A DNA stretch of 64,000 bases from CAYZJR01 sp964503045. Lineage in GTDB: Bacteria; Cyanobacteriota; Vampirovibrionia; Obscuribacterales; Obscuribacteraceae. The stretch is from assembly GCA_964503045.1 (NCBI GenBank), contig CAZCZI010000036.1, positions 5,293 through 69,292 on the forward strand, read 5' to 3'. This document shows, piece after piece, positions 45,731 to 54,516 of the stretch; the first letter of the stretch is position 1, and the number at the start of each line of letters is the position of its first letter. The notes beneath the pieces are model-generated. The model saw nothing but the letters and a program-made list of their open reading frames with translations, did no database searches and had not been told where the DNA came from. Both the position numbers and the translations under genes were made by a program.

Positions 45731-46747
45731 GTGGACCTTATGAAGTGTGAAACGATACCGGAACTGGAGAAGTTTTTATCAATTCAAGAACAAGCGTTGG
45801 GGACTCAAAGTCCCGAAGTCGCTGCTACCGTTTCGAAGTTGGCGGATTTGTATTTCAAGCAAGGGCAGTACGACAATGCGGAAGTGCTGTACAGGCGAGC
45901 TTTAGAGATCAGAGAAAAAACTATTGGTGTGTATCGCTCTGACATTGAAGAGAGCAGACAAAGTTTAGACAGAGTCAGAACTGTTAAAAAAGAGTCGAAT
46001 AATGCCGAAGTCAGAGTTACCGACCCCTGGAATACGCAGACCAATTCAACTTCGGCAAGAGAAAATCAATTTTTGAGCGGGTCGCATAGCGTTGTCGGTT
46101 CACGGACCGTGCAGCAACAGGCTGCCTCACGCACCGGACAATTTGAGCGGCCCGCTGCGCGCACCGGGCAACACGATCGTTTAGGTCGAACCGGACAACA
46201 TGAGCGTCTTTCTAGTTCGTCACGAGAAAGAGAACCAAGTGTCAAAGACTCTTCAACTAGTCTTGATGCTCTTCCTGCTGACACCATTCTTGGTGACCCA
46301 AAAGAAATCGACGCGATCAAGGAAGCTGAAGTCGAAGTTAAACTGATTCGACAGATGATGGGCAAAAAGCACCCACAGGTTGCCGATGCTCTAACCAAAC
46401 TTGCCGATCTTTATTGCAGACGCAAATGGTACAAGGAGATGGAACCGGTTCTTGTTGAAGCTCTCAAGATTCGCGAAACATCCGAAGGTGTAGACAGCAT
46501 TCAGATATCCACAAGCGTCAAGAATCTCGCGCGGTTGTATTATTTCCAAAAGAGATTTGATGTGGCTGAGCCGCTGTTCGTCCGTGCAGTTTCTCTGAGA
46601 GTGAGGGCGCTTGGCCGCAATCATCCAAGAGTTGCTGATGTCGAAGAGCAATATGCAAAACTCATGCGCAAAGTAGGCAGAGACGCTGAAGCAGAAGAAC
46701 TAGAGCAGCACGTGAAGGAAGTTCGCAGCGGTTGGCGTTCTATCTAG
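45731..46747 (+). CDS. TPR protein with Arg-Thr-Gly-Gln repeat linker
   Basis: A 338-residue protein. N-terminal TPR units (VAATVSKLADLYFKQGQYDNAEVLYRRALEIREKTIG, about 28-65) and C-terminal TPR units (VADALTKLADLYCRRKWYKE onward) of the kinesin-light-chain form. Between them lies a disordered linker with short repeats: RTGQFERPA, RTGQHDRLG, RTGQHERLS (DNA 46130-46215). The GTG at 45731 has AGGA ten bases upstream. It is convergent with the lipoprotein TPR gene, 15 bases away. Confidence 0.88.
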   Translation: MDLMKCETIPELEKFLSIQEQALGTQSPEVAATVSKLADLYFKQGQYDNAEVLYRRALEIREKTIGVYRSDIEESRQSLDRVRTVKKESNNAEVRVTDPWNTQTNSTSARENQFLSGSHSVVGSRTVQQQAASRTGQFERPAARTGQHDRLGRTGQHERLSSSSREREPSVKDSSTSLDALPADTILGDPKEIDAIKEAEVEVKLIRQMMGKKHPQVADALTKLADLYCRRKWYKEMEPVLVEALKIRETSEGVDSIQISTSVKNLARLYYFQKRFDVAEPLFVRAVSLRVRALGRNHPRVADVEEQYAKLMRKVGRDAEAEELEQHVKEVRSGWRSI

Positions 46748-46762
46748 TTCTGAAGTCGACGC

Positions 46763-47626
46763 CTAAACTTCAAAATCATCGATAACTGCCGCGCGCTGCC
46801 GATCTGTCTTGGCTTCTTTCATGTTGCCGAGCTTTTCATAGGCCTCGGCGCGTTTCAAATAAGCTCTTGCATTGTTCTTTTCTTTCGAAGAGAAATCAAG
46901 ATACTTTGTGAAATCCTTGATTGCCTCATTCGCTTTCCCGAGTCTGAGATAGACGTCACCTCTGTTGTAATAGTTGTTGGACCACTTGGGAGAAAGCTCG
47001 ATGCACTTTGTAAAATCGTTAAGCGCGAGCCCGTCTTGCTTTGATGCGCCGTATGCCTTCGCGCGATCTTTGTACAAAAACATGTCCTTGGGAGAGATTT
47101 TGATGGCGCTAGTGAAATCTGCAATCGCTTCCTTGTAGTGACCCATCATTTCGTGCAAGCGCCCTCTGACTTTCAAGCACTTCAGATCATTTGGTTGTTT
47201 CTCAATCAGGATGCTCAAATCAAGTAGACCTTTGGCAGGCTTTCCGTCGTGAATGTATGCTTCTGCCCTGTGAAAGCGCGCCTTGGAAAAATCCGGCTTG
47301 AGTTCAAGCGACTTTCCATACTCGGCAATTGCTTGCGGATACATCGCCAACTCCGAGTAACATTGCCCGCGATGGTAATACACGATGCTGGAGGGGAAGG
47401 CTTTGGCTGCGACATCGAGCTTTCCCAGAGCCTCCCTATATTGTTTCTTGTCCATGAGATCTTTCGCTTCCATCAACTCTTTTGATGCCACTGATTCCCC
47501 ATCATCCTTACAGATGGCAGCAGAACATCCCAATGTTCCAGCCAAAATTGAAATGGCTAAAACGCTCGATGCAAGGCGCCGCAATGTGGCGGCGTGTATG
47601 GAAAATGTCGTGTGGTTGAGTGGCAT
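46763..47626 (-). CDS. TPR lipoprotein
   Basis: A 287-residue exported TPR protein. Signal peptide with lipobox LAGTLGC predicts an acylated Cys near residue 34. Six or more classical 34-residue TPR units follow (for example YYHRGQCYSELAMYPQAIAEYGKSLELKPDF, and FTSAIKISPKDMFLYKDRAKAYG). It resembles envelope TPR lipoproteins that assemble or regulate complexes. It is divergent from the 47725 gene; the ~100-base interval holds both promoters. Confidence 0.88.
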   Translation of the reverse strand: MPLNHTTFSIHAATLRRLASSVLAISILAGTLGCSAAICKDDGESVASKELMEAKDLMDKKQYREALGKLDVAAKAFPSSIVYYHRGQCYSELAMYPQAIAEYGKSLELKPDFSKARFHRAEAYIHDGKPAKGLLDLSILIEKQPNDLKCLKVRGRLHEMMGHYKEAIADFTSAIKISPKDMFLYKDRAKAYGASKQDGLALNDFTKCIELSPKWSNNYYNRGDVYLRLGKANEAIKDFTKYLDFSSKEKNNARAYLKRAEAYEKLGNMKEAKTDRQRAAVIDDFEV

Positions 47627-47724
47627 GCCAATCTCTTACCCCGTTTTGGGAGGATTTTGCAAGTTCAGGACAAGTTCAGGAGCCCGGGACTATTCTCAAA
47701 TCCTCCCCCCACCGGAGCACCCCC

Positions 47725-48963
47725 ATGCTGAAAGATAGTTATACGGACTGTAAGACTGATTATGTTGAATCGGAGTCCCAGCCAGATGCCAGCAAGCGTC
47801 TCCTTGCAGAATCTGAAACAGTGAAGACATTCCGTCAGACTTGCCCAACTAGAGATGACTTACCGAACGGATTTCCGAAGACTCAAATTGATTCAGACAC
47901 AATCTGTTTTGCACCGGAGAACTTTTCCGAACAGCCTTCAAAGGGTTCCTTTCCTTCTGCTGGTGGCGAATCTGACAGAGAAGACAGAGACTCATTTGCC
48001 GAAGTTCAAAAGAACTACAACAAACTCAAAGAGTTGCCTGAACTTCCTACAAAAAGTGAAATTACAACAAGAGACTTGGAGTTGCTCGCTGCGCCCCGAG
48101 ATGATCAAAAGGAAGAGAAGCAACCGGCTGGTGAAACTTACAACAAGAGCATCCTCGAACTCTCACAACCACTGCGCAACTCCGGTGCTGAAGCGCCGGT
48201 ACGCCAACAACTTTCCTTCGCTCCTGAAGTTGAAAGCGAAGTGCTGTCGCCAGCAACAAATGCATCTGCAGGACCACGCGTCATCATTAATGGCAATAGC
48301 GTTGAAATCAAGGAATCTAACACAAGCACCAAACCACAAGAAGCTGTTAAGTGGCAAGACCCGGTTGATCAATATGCAGACAATTCGAAAGTTTTGAGAT
48401 TGGATGATGGTAAGGGAACAGTCGTGACCATCGGCGGCAACGATACATCTAATGTTTTGAACCAATTTAGATTCAACGGCAGTTTGACTCAATCGGAAGT
48501 GACTGGTGCAAATAAGGGTCCGGACTTCTTTCCTACGCGCTGGAACGGCATCGCCGAAACCACTAAACCGGAAAAGGAAAACCTTGTTGATGGCAAAAGA
48601 GTAGCTGAAGAGATGAAACTGACTCCCGAGCAGGAAAAGGCGGAAAAAGAATTTCTTGAAAGGGCTGCCAAAGACTTGGAAAAACAAAACCTCAAACTTA
48701 AGCCGTTGCACAAAGGCGAAGGTCCTTATCAGGCAATTGAAAGAATGGTTCGCTCCGGCGATCTGCCGCATATGACCAGCGAGCAAATAAAAGAACATGC
48801 AATTCGAATTCGTAATCGAGACTTCGAGCAAATGAAGCGTGGATACTACAAAGTCGGCGAAACACCTGAGTTTTATTCGAAGAATGAAATCGAGAAAATC
48901 ATGGAGGCGAAGAAACAAGAATTCAGACAACGTCTGCAAAACGAACAAAAGAAAGCTGCCTAG
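47725..48963 (+). CDS. Charged hypothetical protein
   Basis: A 412-residue, highly polar, Glu/Lys/Ser-rich protein without signal peptide or membrane segment. A low-complexity N-terminus is followed by a more ordered C-terminal third containing helices (LTPEQEKAEKEFLERAAKDLEKQNLKL; AIERMVRSGDLPHMTSEQIKEHAIRI; EIEKIMEAKKQEFRQRLQ). The ATG at 47725 has GGAG eight bases upstream; the frame from 47620 overlaps the divergent gene start and is rejected. Overall style resembles the 42.7 kb Pro/Gln-rich protein. Function unknown. Confidence 0.72.
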   Translation: MLKDSYTDCKTDYVESESQPDASKRLLAESETVKTFRQTCPTRDDLPNGFPKTQIDSDTICFAPENFSEQPSKGSFPSAGGESDREDRDSFAEVQKNYNKLKELPELPTKSEITTRDLELLAAPRDDQKEEKQPAGETYNKSILELSQPLRNSGAEAPVRQQLSFAPEVESEVLSPATNASAGPRVIINGNSVEIKESNTSTKPQEAVKWQDPVDQYADNSKVLRLDDGKGTVVTIGGNDTSNVLNQFRFNGSLTQSEVTGANKGPDFFPTRWNGIAETTKPEKENLVDGKRVAEEMKLTPEQEKAEKEFLERAAKDLEKQNLKLKPLHKGEGPYQAIERMVRSGDLPHMTSEQIKEHAIRIRNRDFEQMKRGYYKVGETPEFYSKNEIEKIMEAKKQEFRQRLQNEQKKAA

Positions 48964-49006
48964 TCAGTGAGCCGAACCCCGATTACTATGGAGCACACCC
49001 AATAAG

Positions 49007-49228
49007 ATGAACAGCCAATACGCGCAATACTCCCAATGCAACAGGGCTGAGCAAGCCCATGGACACGTCAGCATCGCTGGAGATCAAAGCTTTCTGAATC
49101 ACTTCAGTTTAATGGGTAACCTGACTGTCTCAGCTAGTGGGCAAATGGCTCTTTCCACAACATTGCCTTCTCATGCTTATGACCATGCACTTGAGTCTCA
49201 AGCATTTATGCAACGAATGATCGGTTAA
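49007..49228 (+). CDS. Doubtful 73-residue reading frame
   Basis: A possible 73-residue protein beginning MNSQYAQYSQCNRAEQAHG. Its last 28 codons lie entirely in a sequence duplicated antisense from the TldE-like gene 950 bases away, so the C-terminus may have arisen by accident. The ribosome site is weak (GGAG about 14 bases upstream). I list it for completeness only. Confidence 0.25.
   Translation: MNSQYAQYSQCNRAEQAHGHVSIAGDQSFLNHFSLMGNLTVSASGQMALSTTLPSHAYDHALESQAFMQRMIG
49145..49228 (-). pseudogene. Decayed duplicate of the TldE-like gene 3' end
   Basis: This 84-base segment aligns without gaps to 50099-50182 (constant offset 954), about 66 of 84 positions by hand count. In 50099-50182 the minus strand encodes the TldE-like C-terminus (SFIAQELETRPHGHESEKAM). 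Here the same frame contains stops (for example TGA and TAA after the GCT), so it is a non-functional remnant. Homology stops just beyond 49230. The membrane-protein gene at 49374-50075 lies between the two copies. Confidence 0.7.
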
Positions 49229-49373
49229 CCAACGCGGATCTATTTTTGGCAAAGTCTTGGCAATAATCAAGTTTTCGTGGTGACTTTTGCCATCAAATCG
49301 CATGACGTCGTTCACTTTTGGCAATTGCCGAGTTCCTCTAATATGCTCCCACGGCAGCATTCAGGAGGGAGTC

Positions 49374-50075
49374 ATGAACGAGACACAAGCGAAGCTAGTT
49401 ATCTTCAGTATCATATTCGGTGCTATTTGTTCGATACTTCCGGCCCTGGCATTCAGCTCATGTTGTGCAGGCAGTTATCATTCTAATCCTCAACTCTCCT
49501 ACTATCTAGCGGCTGAAAATCAGTTCACGGTTCTTTGCCGGAGCGGTTTTGCGTACCTTATCTTATTTTTCGTCCAATCAGCAATTGCACACCAGATACA
49601 AGTTCGCTTTAGAGAAAGGAAGTCTACTCGAAGGCTCTGGGCTGCTTTACCTTTAATGGTGTTTGCTGCCACTTGGTTTGCGAGCCACCAGGAATCGCAG
49701 TTTAGCAACCGGTTCATCCCTCACATCTATGATGCACATTTGTCTGGAATGGGCGTAGGACAAATGCCGATTTTGGACTCGTTAGTTTGCGTGTCTTTAG
49801 TAATCCTGGCTCTGGTTGCCTTATGCACCGCAGCATTCAAGACGCAGCCAACATGGTTAAGAGGACTAGTCTTCATTGGCAGCCTAATATCGGGACTTGC
49901 GGCTGTCGTTTGGTCCTTCGTGAGGGTTCCAATGGAGGTCTACAGTTACGATACGATTTGGCATCTGGTCATGAAGTCTCACCAATCGCTGGAGTTGCTG
50001 CTTGTTTGGTTTGGTTTGACGCTTTGTCAGTTGCTTGCGTTTGGATGTTACAAGCTTGCCAGTCAGAAGCGTTAG
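49374..50075 (+). CDS. Six-helix membrane protein, hypothetical
   Basis: A 233-residue integral membrane protein with about six hydrophobic helices (LVIFSIIFGAICSILPALAF; GFAYLILFFVQSAIAHQI; LWAALPLMVFAATWFA; LVCVSLVILALVALCTAAF; GLVFIGSLISGLAAVVW; LLLVWFGLTLCQLLAFG). ATG 49374 has AGGAGGGAG just upstream, far better than the frame start at 49287. I recognise no family. It is convergent with the TldE-like gene (ten bases apart) and is bracketed by the duplicated TldE tail. Confidence 0.75.
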   Translation: MNETQAKLVIFSIIFGAICSILPALAFSSCCAGSYHSNPQLSYYLAAENQFTVLCRSGFAYLILFFVQSAIAHQIQVRFRERKSTRRLWAALPLMVFAATWFASHQESQFSNRFIPHIYDAHLSGMGVGQMPILDSLVCVSLVILALVALCTAAFKTQPTWLRGLVFIGSLISGLAAVVWSFVRVPMEVYSYDTIWHLVMKSHQSLELLLVWFGLTLCQLLAFGCYKLASQKR

Positions 50076-50084
50076 GTGTTCAAC

Positions 50085-51809
50085 TCAGTCGCCGGCCGAT
50101 GGCTTTTTCAAGAACATTGCCTTCTCACTCTCATGACCGTGCGGTCGAGTCTCAAGCTCTTGAGCAATGAATGATGGTGTAACGAGGCTGGTGGTCGTGT
50201 TGTTGTGACCGACTGGAATCAAGACAGGATAAGCCGCGTCGTCGTCTCCAGTGGCTTCGATATCACGCCAGAAGCGTTGTGTGGTGGCAGCGAAAGTGAT
50301 GTTTCTCACCAACTCTTCTTTGCCGTCCTCAACCGAAACTTTGTACACCACCGTTGGTGACGGCAAGCTGGTGTCACCACCAAGCAATTGCAACGGATTG
50401 ATGAACATGCGCCCAGACATTGCGCCTCCCATGCGCTTTACGATGAGCACATGCTTAAGCCCGTTTTCCTTGCCCATGTCGATCAACTTTTCTTTCAATT
50501 GAGCAGCCGTCAATCTCTTGGACGAAGTGATGAACAAACGGCTGGGGCAGGCAACGCCAGAGCGCCAGTGCCCGTTGCTTTCTTTGATGTGTTTGCTTGG
50601 AATTCTGCCGGAGCACAATGTCTTCAACACGCCGTTTTCGATGAGATTCAACTTCTGAGCGGGCACGCCTTGTTCATCAATGGTGTAGCCGCCCTTAAGA
50701 GGTTTTCCTTTGAACTCGGTGGCGAGCGGGTCATCAACAACTGAAAGGAAAGGCGCTAAAACCTTTCGTCCAAGTTTGTCTGCAAACCCCGGTTTGAGGG
50801 AAGACATACCGAGCACTGGTATCGGATTGACCAGTTTTGGTGCCAGAGCATAGGCAAAGACTTCAGCGGCAGCGGGGCCTTCGAAGAGAACAGGTCCGCT
50901 ATATTCTTCCATCTTCTCGGCTTTGCTCAAATCTTGGACACGTTGCGATAGTGCCTTCGCTTCTTTTTCTAGATCAGCTCCGGAAGGAAGTTGCTCTTCG
51001 CTGTCGGCAGCGAAGATGGCGAAGTCGGAAACTTTCATGCCGTCTGCTGTTTGCGCTGAAGCAGATAGTGAGACTATTGCACCGTCAGAACCTTCTCGAT
51101 TCATCGATCCTTCGCTCGAGATGAAATAGCGAGTCTGAGCTCGGTGAGTGAAGTCTGCTTTCGAGGAGAGTGACTCGCGGCTTTCTGCAAGAATGGCGGA
51201 GAGCTTGCGAATCAAGTCAGCCCATTTCTTCTCGTCGGTTTTCAAATTCACAGCCGGTTCGAGTTTGACGACTGGTGTGACTTTTGCAAACGAGTCAGGC
51301 AAGTCATTAACGCGAGTGGTCTGCAAGAGGGCTTTCTTTGATTGAAGCTCTTCGATCGCGCGTTTGTAGGCGCCATCAGTGACCAACCACGTCGCTTGTC
51401 TTATTGCATCGTAGTTGTCTTCGGTTGGGAATCCCGAAAAGCTTCGGAAGATGCTGGAGAGACCGCGTCTCATCGCATAGCTGTTGTCGAGCTTGTAATC
51501 GCCGGCTCGAAGATCGGTGTCGATGTCGCGAGAGTGATATTGCTCGTTGGTGTCAATTGCACCATAGCTTGCTGCGATGCGAATCGATTGTGTGTCCTTC
51601 AATGTGTACGAAGCGAAATATGGACGTTTGTGGTCTGCCAACTTCAGTCCGCTCATCGAGCGAGAAAGTTCATCACCCAGGGCTTTCAGAACAATGTCAT
51701 CCGACTTTGGAACTTCCGCCATCACGGCTGTTCCCGTCAAAATTGCCAGTGTCGCTGCTGGTGCGATCCAGCGAAGGGCTTTTCCGTTTTTCAAATGCTT
51801 TTTCAACAT
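50085..51809 (-). CDS. Exported TldE/PmbA-like protein
   Basis: A 574-residue homologue of the TldD/TldE (PmbA) family. The N-terminus is basic then hydrophobic (WIAPAATLAILTGTAVMAEV), a signal peptide, unlike cytosolic E. coli TldE. The family core is recognisable (YSGPVLFEGPAAAEVFAYAL, GKPLKGGYTIDEQGVPAQKLNLIENGVLK, ATTQRFWRDIEATGDDDAAYP), but the HExxxH zinc motif of TldD is absent, as in TldE subunits. The start overlaps the stop of the TldD-like gene (TAATG at 51809), so the two probably form a heterodimer. The end of this gene is the source of the decayed copy at 49145. Confidence 0.87.
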   Translation of the reverse strand: MLKKHLKNGKALRWIAPAATLAILTGTAVMAEVPKSDDIVLKALGDELSRSMSGLKLADHKRPYFASYTLKDTQSIRIAASYGAIDTNEQYHSRDIDTDLRAGDYKLDNSYAMRRGLSSIFRSFSGFPTEDNYDAIRQATWLVTDGAYKRAIEELQSKKALLQTTRVNDLPDSFAKVTPVVKLEPAVNLKTDEKKWADLIRKLSAILAESRESLSSKADFTHRAQTRYFISSEGSMNREGSDGAIVSLSASAQTADGMKVSDFAIFAADSEEQLPSGADLEKEAKALSQRVQDLSKAEKMEEYSGPVLFEGPAAAEVFAYALAPKLVNPIPVLGMSSLKPGFADKLGRKVLAPFLSVVDDPLATEFKGKPLKGGYTIDEQGVPAQKLNLIENGVLKTLCSGRIPSKHIKESNGHWRSGVACPSRLFITSSKRLTAAQLKEKLIDMGKENGLKHVLIVKRMGGAMSGRMFINPLQLLGGDTSLPSPTVVYKVSVEDGKEELVRNITFAATTQRFWRDIEATGDDDAAYPVLIPVGHNNTTTSLVTPSFIAQELETRPHGHESEKAMFLKKPSAGD

Positions 51810-53584
51810 TACTTCTTCTCCCCTTCTGATTTGGCGCTCTTCTTGTCGTAGAGGGGCGCTGGGAGTAGCGGCGGCTTTTCTTGTTCTTTATACGGCTTTT
51901 CAAGCTCAATGGTTTGAATCAGAAGGCTTGGTGATGTCGCCGAAACCGGTACCCAGCCTGACTCTGCTCCGCACTGTCCGTTAAAAGTGGCGTCGTCGTC
52001 GCCAGCTGAAAGAATTCTTTCGATGGATGCAAGCGGTGTACCTACCATTCCGACGCCACGTAGAATTTCTTCCGGTTGCCCATTGGCCCAAACTCGGGTC
52101 ACGCGCAGCGGAATTAGTGAAAACGATTGAGGCATGTAGTTTTGCGTAATCGCGAAGCCACCTTCGATTTCGTCAATTATCAATCCGTACGGTTTCTTTT
52201 GTTTCTTCGCTTCAGATATGAGCATCGACTTTAGTTTTGGATATGGAACGCGCTTGGTCGAGTCGACAATCAAGTTGCCTTGCCGCGCAACCGGAGATCG
52301 ACCCGGGCTGCACCTGCCGTGTCCATTCGATTTCTTGAACTGTGCGATCGGCGAGCGGCTCATCAAGAAGTTTTTGAGAATGCCTTTATCGATGATGCTG
52401 ACGCGTTCTGCCGGAACTCCCTCATCGTCGTACTTGTAGAAGCCGTTGAGCCACTTCCCTTTCATCGTGGACATGGTTGGATCGTCCATCACGCTAATGA
52501 ACTTCGGGACCACGCCTTTGTTCACTTTGTTAGCAAAAGTACGTCCCTCTTCTTCGTCTTTTTGCCGGTGACCTTCAATGCGGTGACCGAGCACCTCATG
52601 GAAAAACACACCAGCAGCCTTGTTGCGCAGAATCGCAGGACCAGCGTATGGCTCCGAGAGTGGTGCCTTCTTCAACAAGACAACCTGATCGCACAATTTC
52701 TTGAGCATCGTCTTTAGTGTCGCTTCGTCGGGAAGTTCTTTCGGCGACTGTGCTTCGACGCTGTCGTACAAGCTCACAACCATGCCGTCTTCAGCTATGG
52801 CTTGGGCTTGTGCAAAGACTCTCAACTGAAGGCTTGAGTCTTCGATTTTTGTGCCTTCACTGTTTACGATATAACGGCGAATGTTGTTCATCGAAAGCTG
52901 AACTGAAGAGCCCGTCACATCCGGGTACTCTTTGAACACCTTGGAGCAGTTGCGAATTCGGTCCTTCCAGAGTTCGCGATCGATGTTGCACTCAATTACC
53001 GGGCCAACATACTCCTGTGATTTCCCACCGATGGAGAAGTCGTCGGAATCATCTTCTTCCGGTGCTCGCACGTCTTTGTCAGCTTTGACGCTGACGATTC
53101 CTTTTAAGGCTTCGCGATAAGCTCTGTCTGTTTCCAACCACAATGCTGTGCGCAGTGCCTCCTCGTTGTCTTCGACTGGAACATTCACGCTTTCCGGCAT
53201 CATCATGCTGAATAACATTGGCTCGGAGCGCAACTTGTGAGTGTTGTCGATCTTGGGTGTTCCCACCCGCATCTCAACATCGAGCACGCGATAACGTCTG
53301 TCGTTGTCGCCTTCGATTGCGCCGTAGCTTCCTTCGATCTCGAGCGTGGTGACGTCATACAGTCTGTACGACATGTAATACAAGGGCTCGCTGGCTGCCT
53401 TTTTCAATGTATTGAAGGAACGGTTGAGTTCTTTCGTCAGTGCAGACATGACGACATCAGTGCGCGCCGCTGGTGTCGCGGCGGTCGTCAATGCGCTGGT
53501 TGGATAGTAAATGGAGGTCGAACAGAGTGCGAGCGATGCGGACAGAAAGGAGACCGCTAACTTCTTCTTAAATGAAATAACCAT
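51809..53584 (-). CDS. Exported TldD-like zinc metallopeptidase
   Basis: A 591-residue TldD homologue. The zinc motif HEVLGHRIEGH (HExxxH) is intact, in the usual context AAGVFFHEVLGHRIEGHRQ. Family segments GKWLNGFYKYDDEGVPAERVSIIDKGILKNFL and GRSPVARQGNLIV are also present. E. coli TldD/E is a cytosolic protease of unfolded peptides (microcin B17, CcdA). Here residues 1-30 form a signal peptide, and length exceeds TldD (~480) by an N-terminal extension. ATG 53584 has AGGAAA upstream. It likely pairs with the coupled TldE-like gene. Confidence 0.9.
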   Translation of the reverse strand: MVISFKKKLAVSFLSASLALCSTSIYYPTSALTTAATPAARTDVVMSALTKELNRSFNTLKKAASEPLYYMSYRLYDVTTLEIEGSYGAIEGDNDRRYRVLDVEMRVGTPKIDNTHKLRSEPMLFSMMMPESVNVPVEDNEEALRTALWLETDRAYREALKGIVSVKADKDVRAPEEDDSDDFSIGGKSQEYVGPVIECNIDRELWKDRIRNCSKVFKEYPDVTGSSVQLSMNNIRRYIVNSEGTKIEDSSLQLRVFAQAQAIAEDGMVVSLYDSVEAQSPKELPDEATLKTMLKKLCDQVVLLKKAPLSEPYAGPAILRNKAAGVFFHEVLGHRIEGHRQKDEEEGRTFANKVNKGVVPKFISVMDDPTMSTMKGKWLNGFYKYDDEGVPAERVSIIDKGILKNFLMSRSPIAQFKKSNGHGRCSPGRSPVARQGNLIVDSTKRVPYPKLKSMLISEAKKQKKPYGLIIDEIEGGFAITQNYMPQSFSLIPLRVTRVWANGQPEEILRGVGMVGTPLASIERILSAGDDDATFNGQCGAESGWVPVSATSPSLLIQTIELEKPYKEQEKPPLLPAPLYDKKSAKSEGEKK

Positions 53585-54029
53585 GTGTTTCCTATATTGG
53601 CTTTGTAGGGTCAATGATACCCGGTAGAGAACTTAATTGCTGGCTTGGCAACTTGGTGTGAAAAACCCTGACTGAGCGTGCGTTTTGCGGTATTGTCAAG
53701 ATTGGCGATTTTGGCGAAAATTGCTTGGACTACCCTTGGTTTCTTACAATTGAAGGGTGGCTTTTCAAGTGTTCTTTTGCAGCATTCTCTCTCCAACGAT
53801 CATCAACGTGACATGTTTCATTTGACGTAGGGGGCAGGCATGCTATCAACGCTTCTTCCTTCATGCGCATGTTGATTTCCGCTTAGCGATTTTTAGTGCC
53901 AGGACTTACATGATCAAGTCATCCGCGAATATTCGAACCTTGAAGTGTAGGGCTGATTAGTTACTGGCTCCATCGCTAAAATGTGCAGGAGTTAGAGTCC
54001 ACGCCTGCCGCATGCCAAGAGGAGCTGTG
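53585..54029. other. Intergenic region, no gene seen
   Basis: A 445-base stretch between divergent genes. A 61-residue minus-strand frame lacks a ribosome site or family character. It should contain promoters for both sides, but I find no convincing -35/-10 pair or repeat. Confidence 0.4.
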
Positions 54030-54512
54030 ATGGGAAAGTGTGAAGTCGTTTTCCGAAAGTATGACCAGCCCTCAATTCCAGCGCGTCTATCGGTTGGTGA
54101 CATCATTCGTTGCAGTCGCTTTCGATGGGGATTACGAAATCCCAAAGCAGAGCTATCTGTGGGCTGGAGCAAGTCTTGCGATGTGAAATACTGGGTGAAG
54201 CATTATGGCTGGCAAGAGTCGCATGACTCTTCACGGGAAGAGGCCGCTTTTCTTGTAGTTTCGATTACGCTGGATGAAGCAATTGGTCCGCAAGATGTAG
54301 AGCTGAATAATCATCGACTAGGTAGAGTCGTGGAATGTCTTCGGCTTACAGACGACTTTATTTTGGAGTCCTCTGCCGAGCGCATCAAATTCTATTTAGA
54401 TGAGCCCATGAGTCTTATCCGTCTCAAAGAGCAGGAAGAGATCGAGGTTTTAGGTTTTGCTGAGTTACCGGTTAGCTGGGAAGACCCTTCCGAAAGAGAG
54501 CGCGGTTACTGA
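54030..54512 (+). CDS. Hypothetical soluble protein
   Basis: A 160-residue cytosolic protein with no recognised domain; the composition is mixed alpha/beta (LSVGDIIRCSRFRWG, EEAAFLVVSITLDEAIGPQDVEL, LDEPMSLIRLKEQEEIEVLGF). ATG 54030 has GAGGAG upstream; the frame start at 54012 is not needed. The membrane metallopeptidase-like gene follows within a few bases, so the two are probably co-transcribed. Confidence 0.65.
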   Translation: MGKCEVVFRKYDQPSIPARLSVGDIIRCSRFRWGLRNPKAELSVGWSKSCDVKYWVKHYGWQESHDSSREEAAFLVVSITLDEAIGPQDVELNNHRLGRVVECLRLTDDFILESSAERIKFYLDEPMSLIRLKEQEEIEVLGFAELPVSWEDPSERERGY

Positions 54513-54516
54513 AGTT

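Noticed and set aside
53885..53945. Possible tRNA T-loop (GGTTCGAATATTC on the minus strand)
   Set aside because: No acceptor stem, anticodon arm or CCA end can be formed around it.
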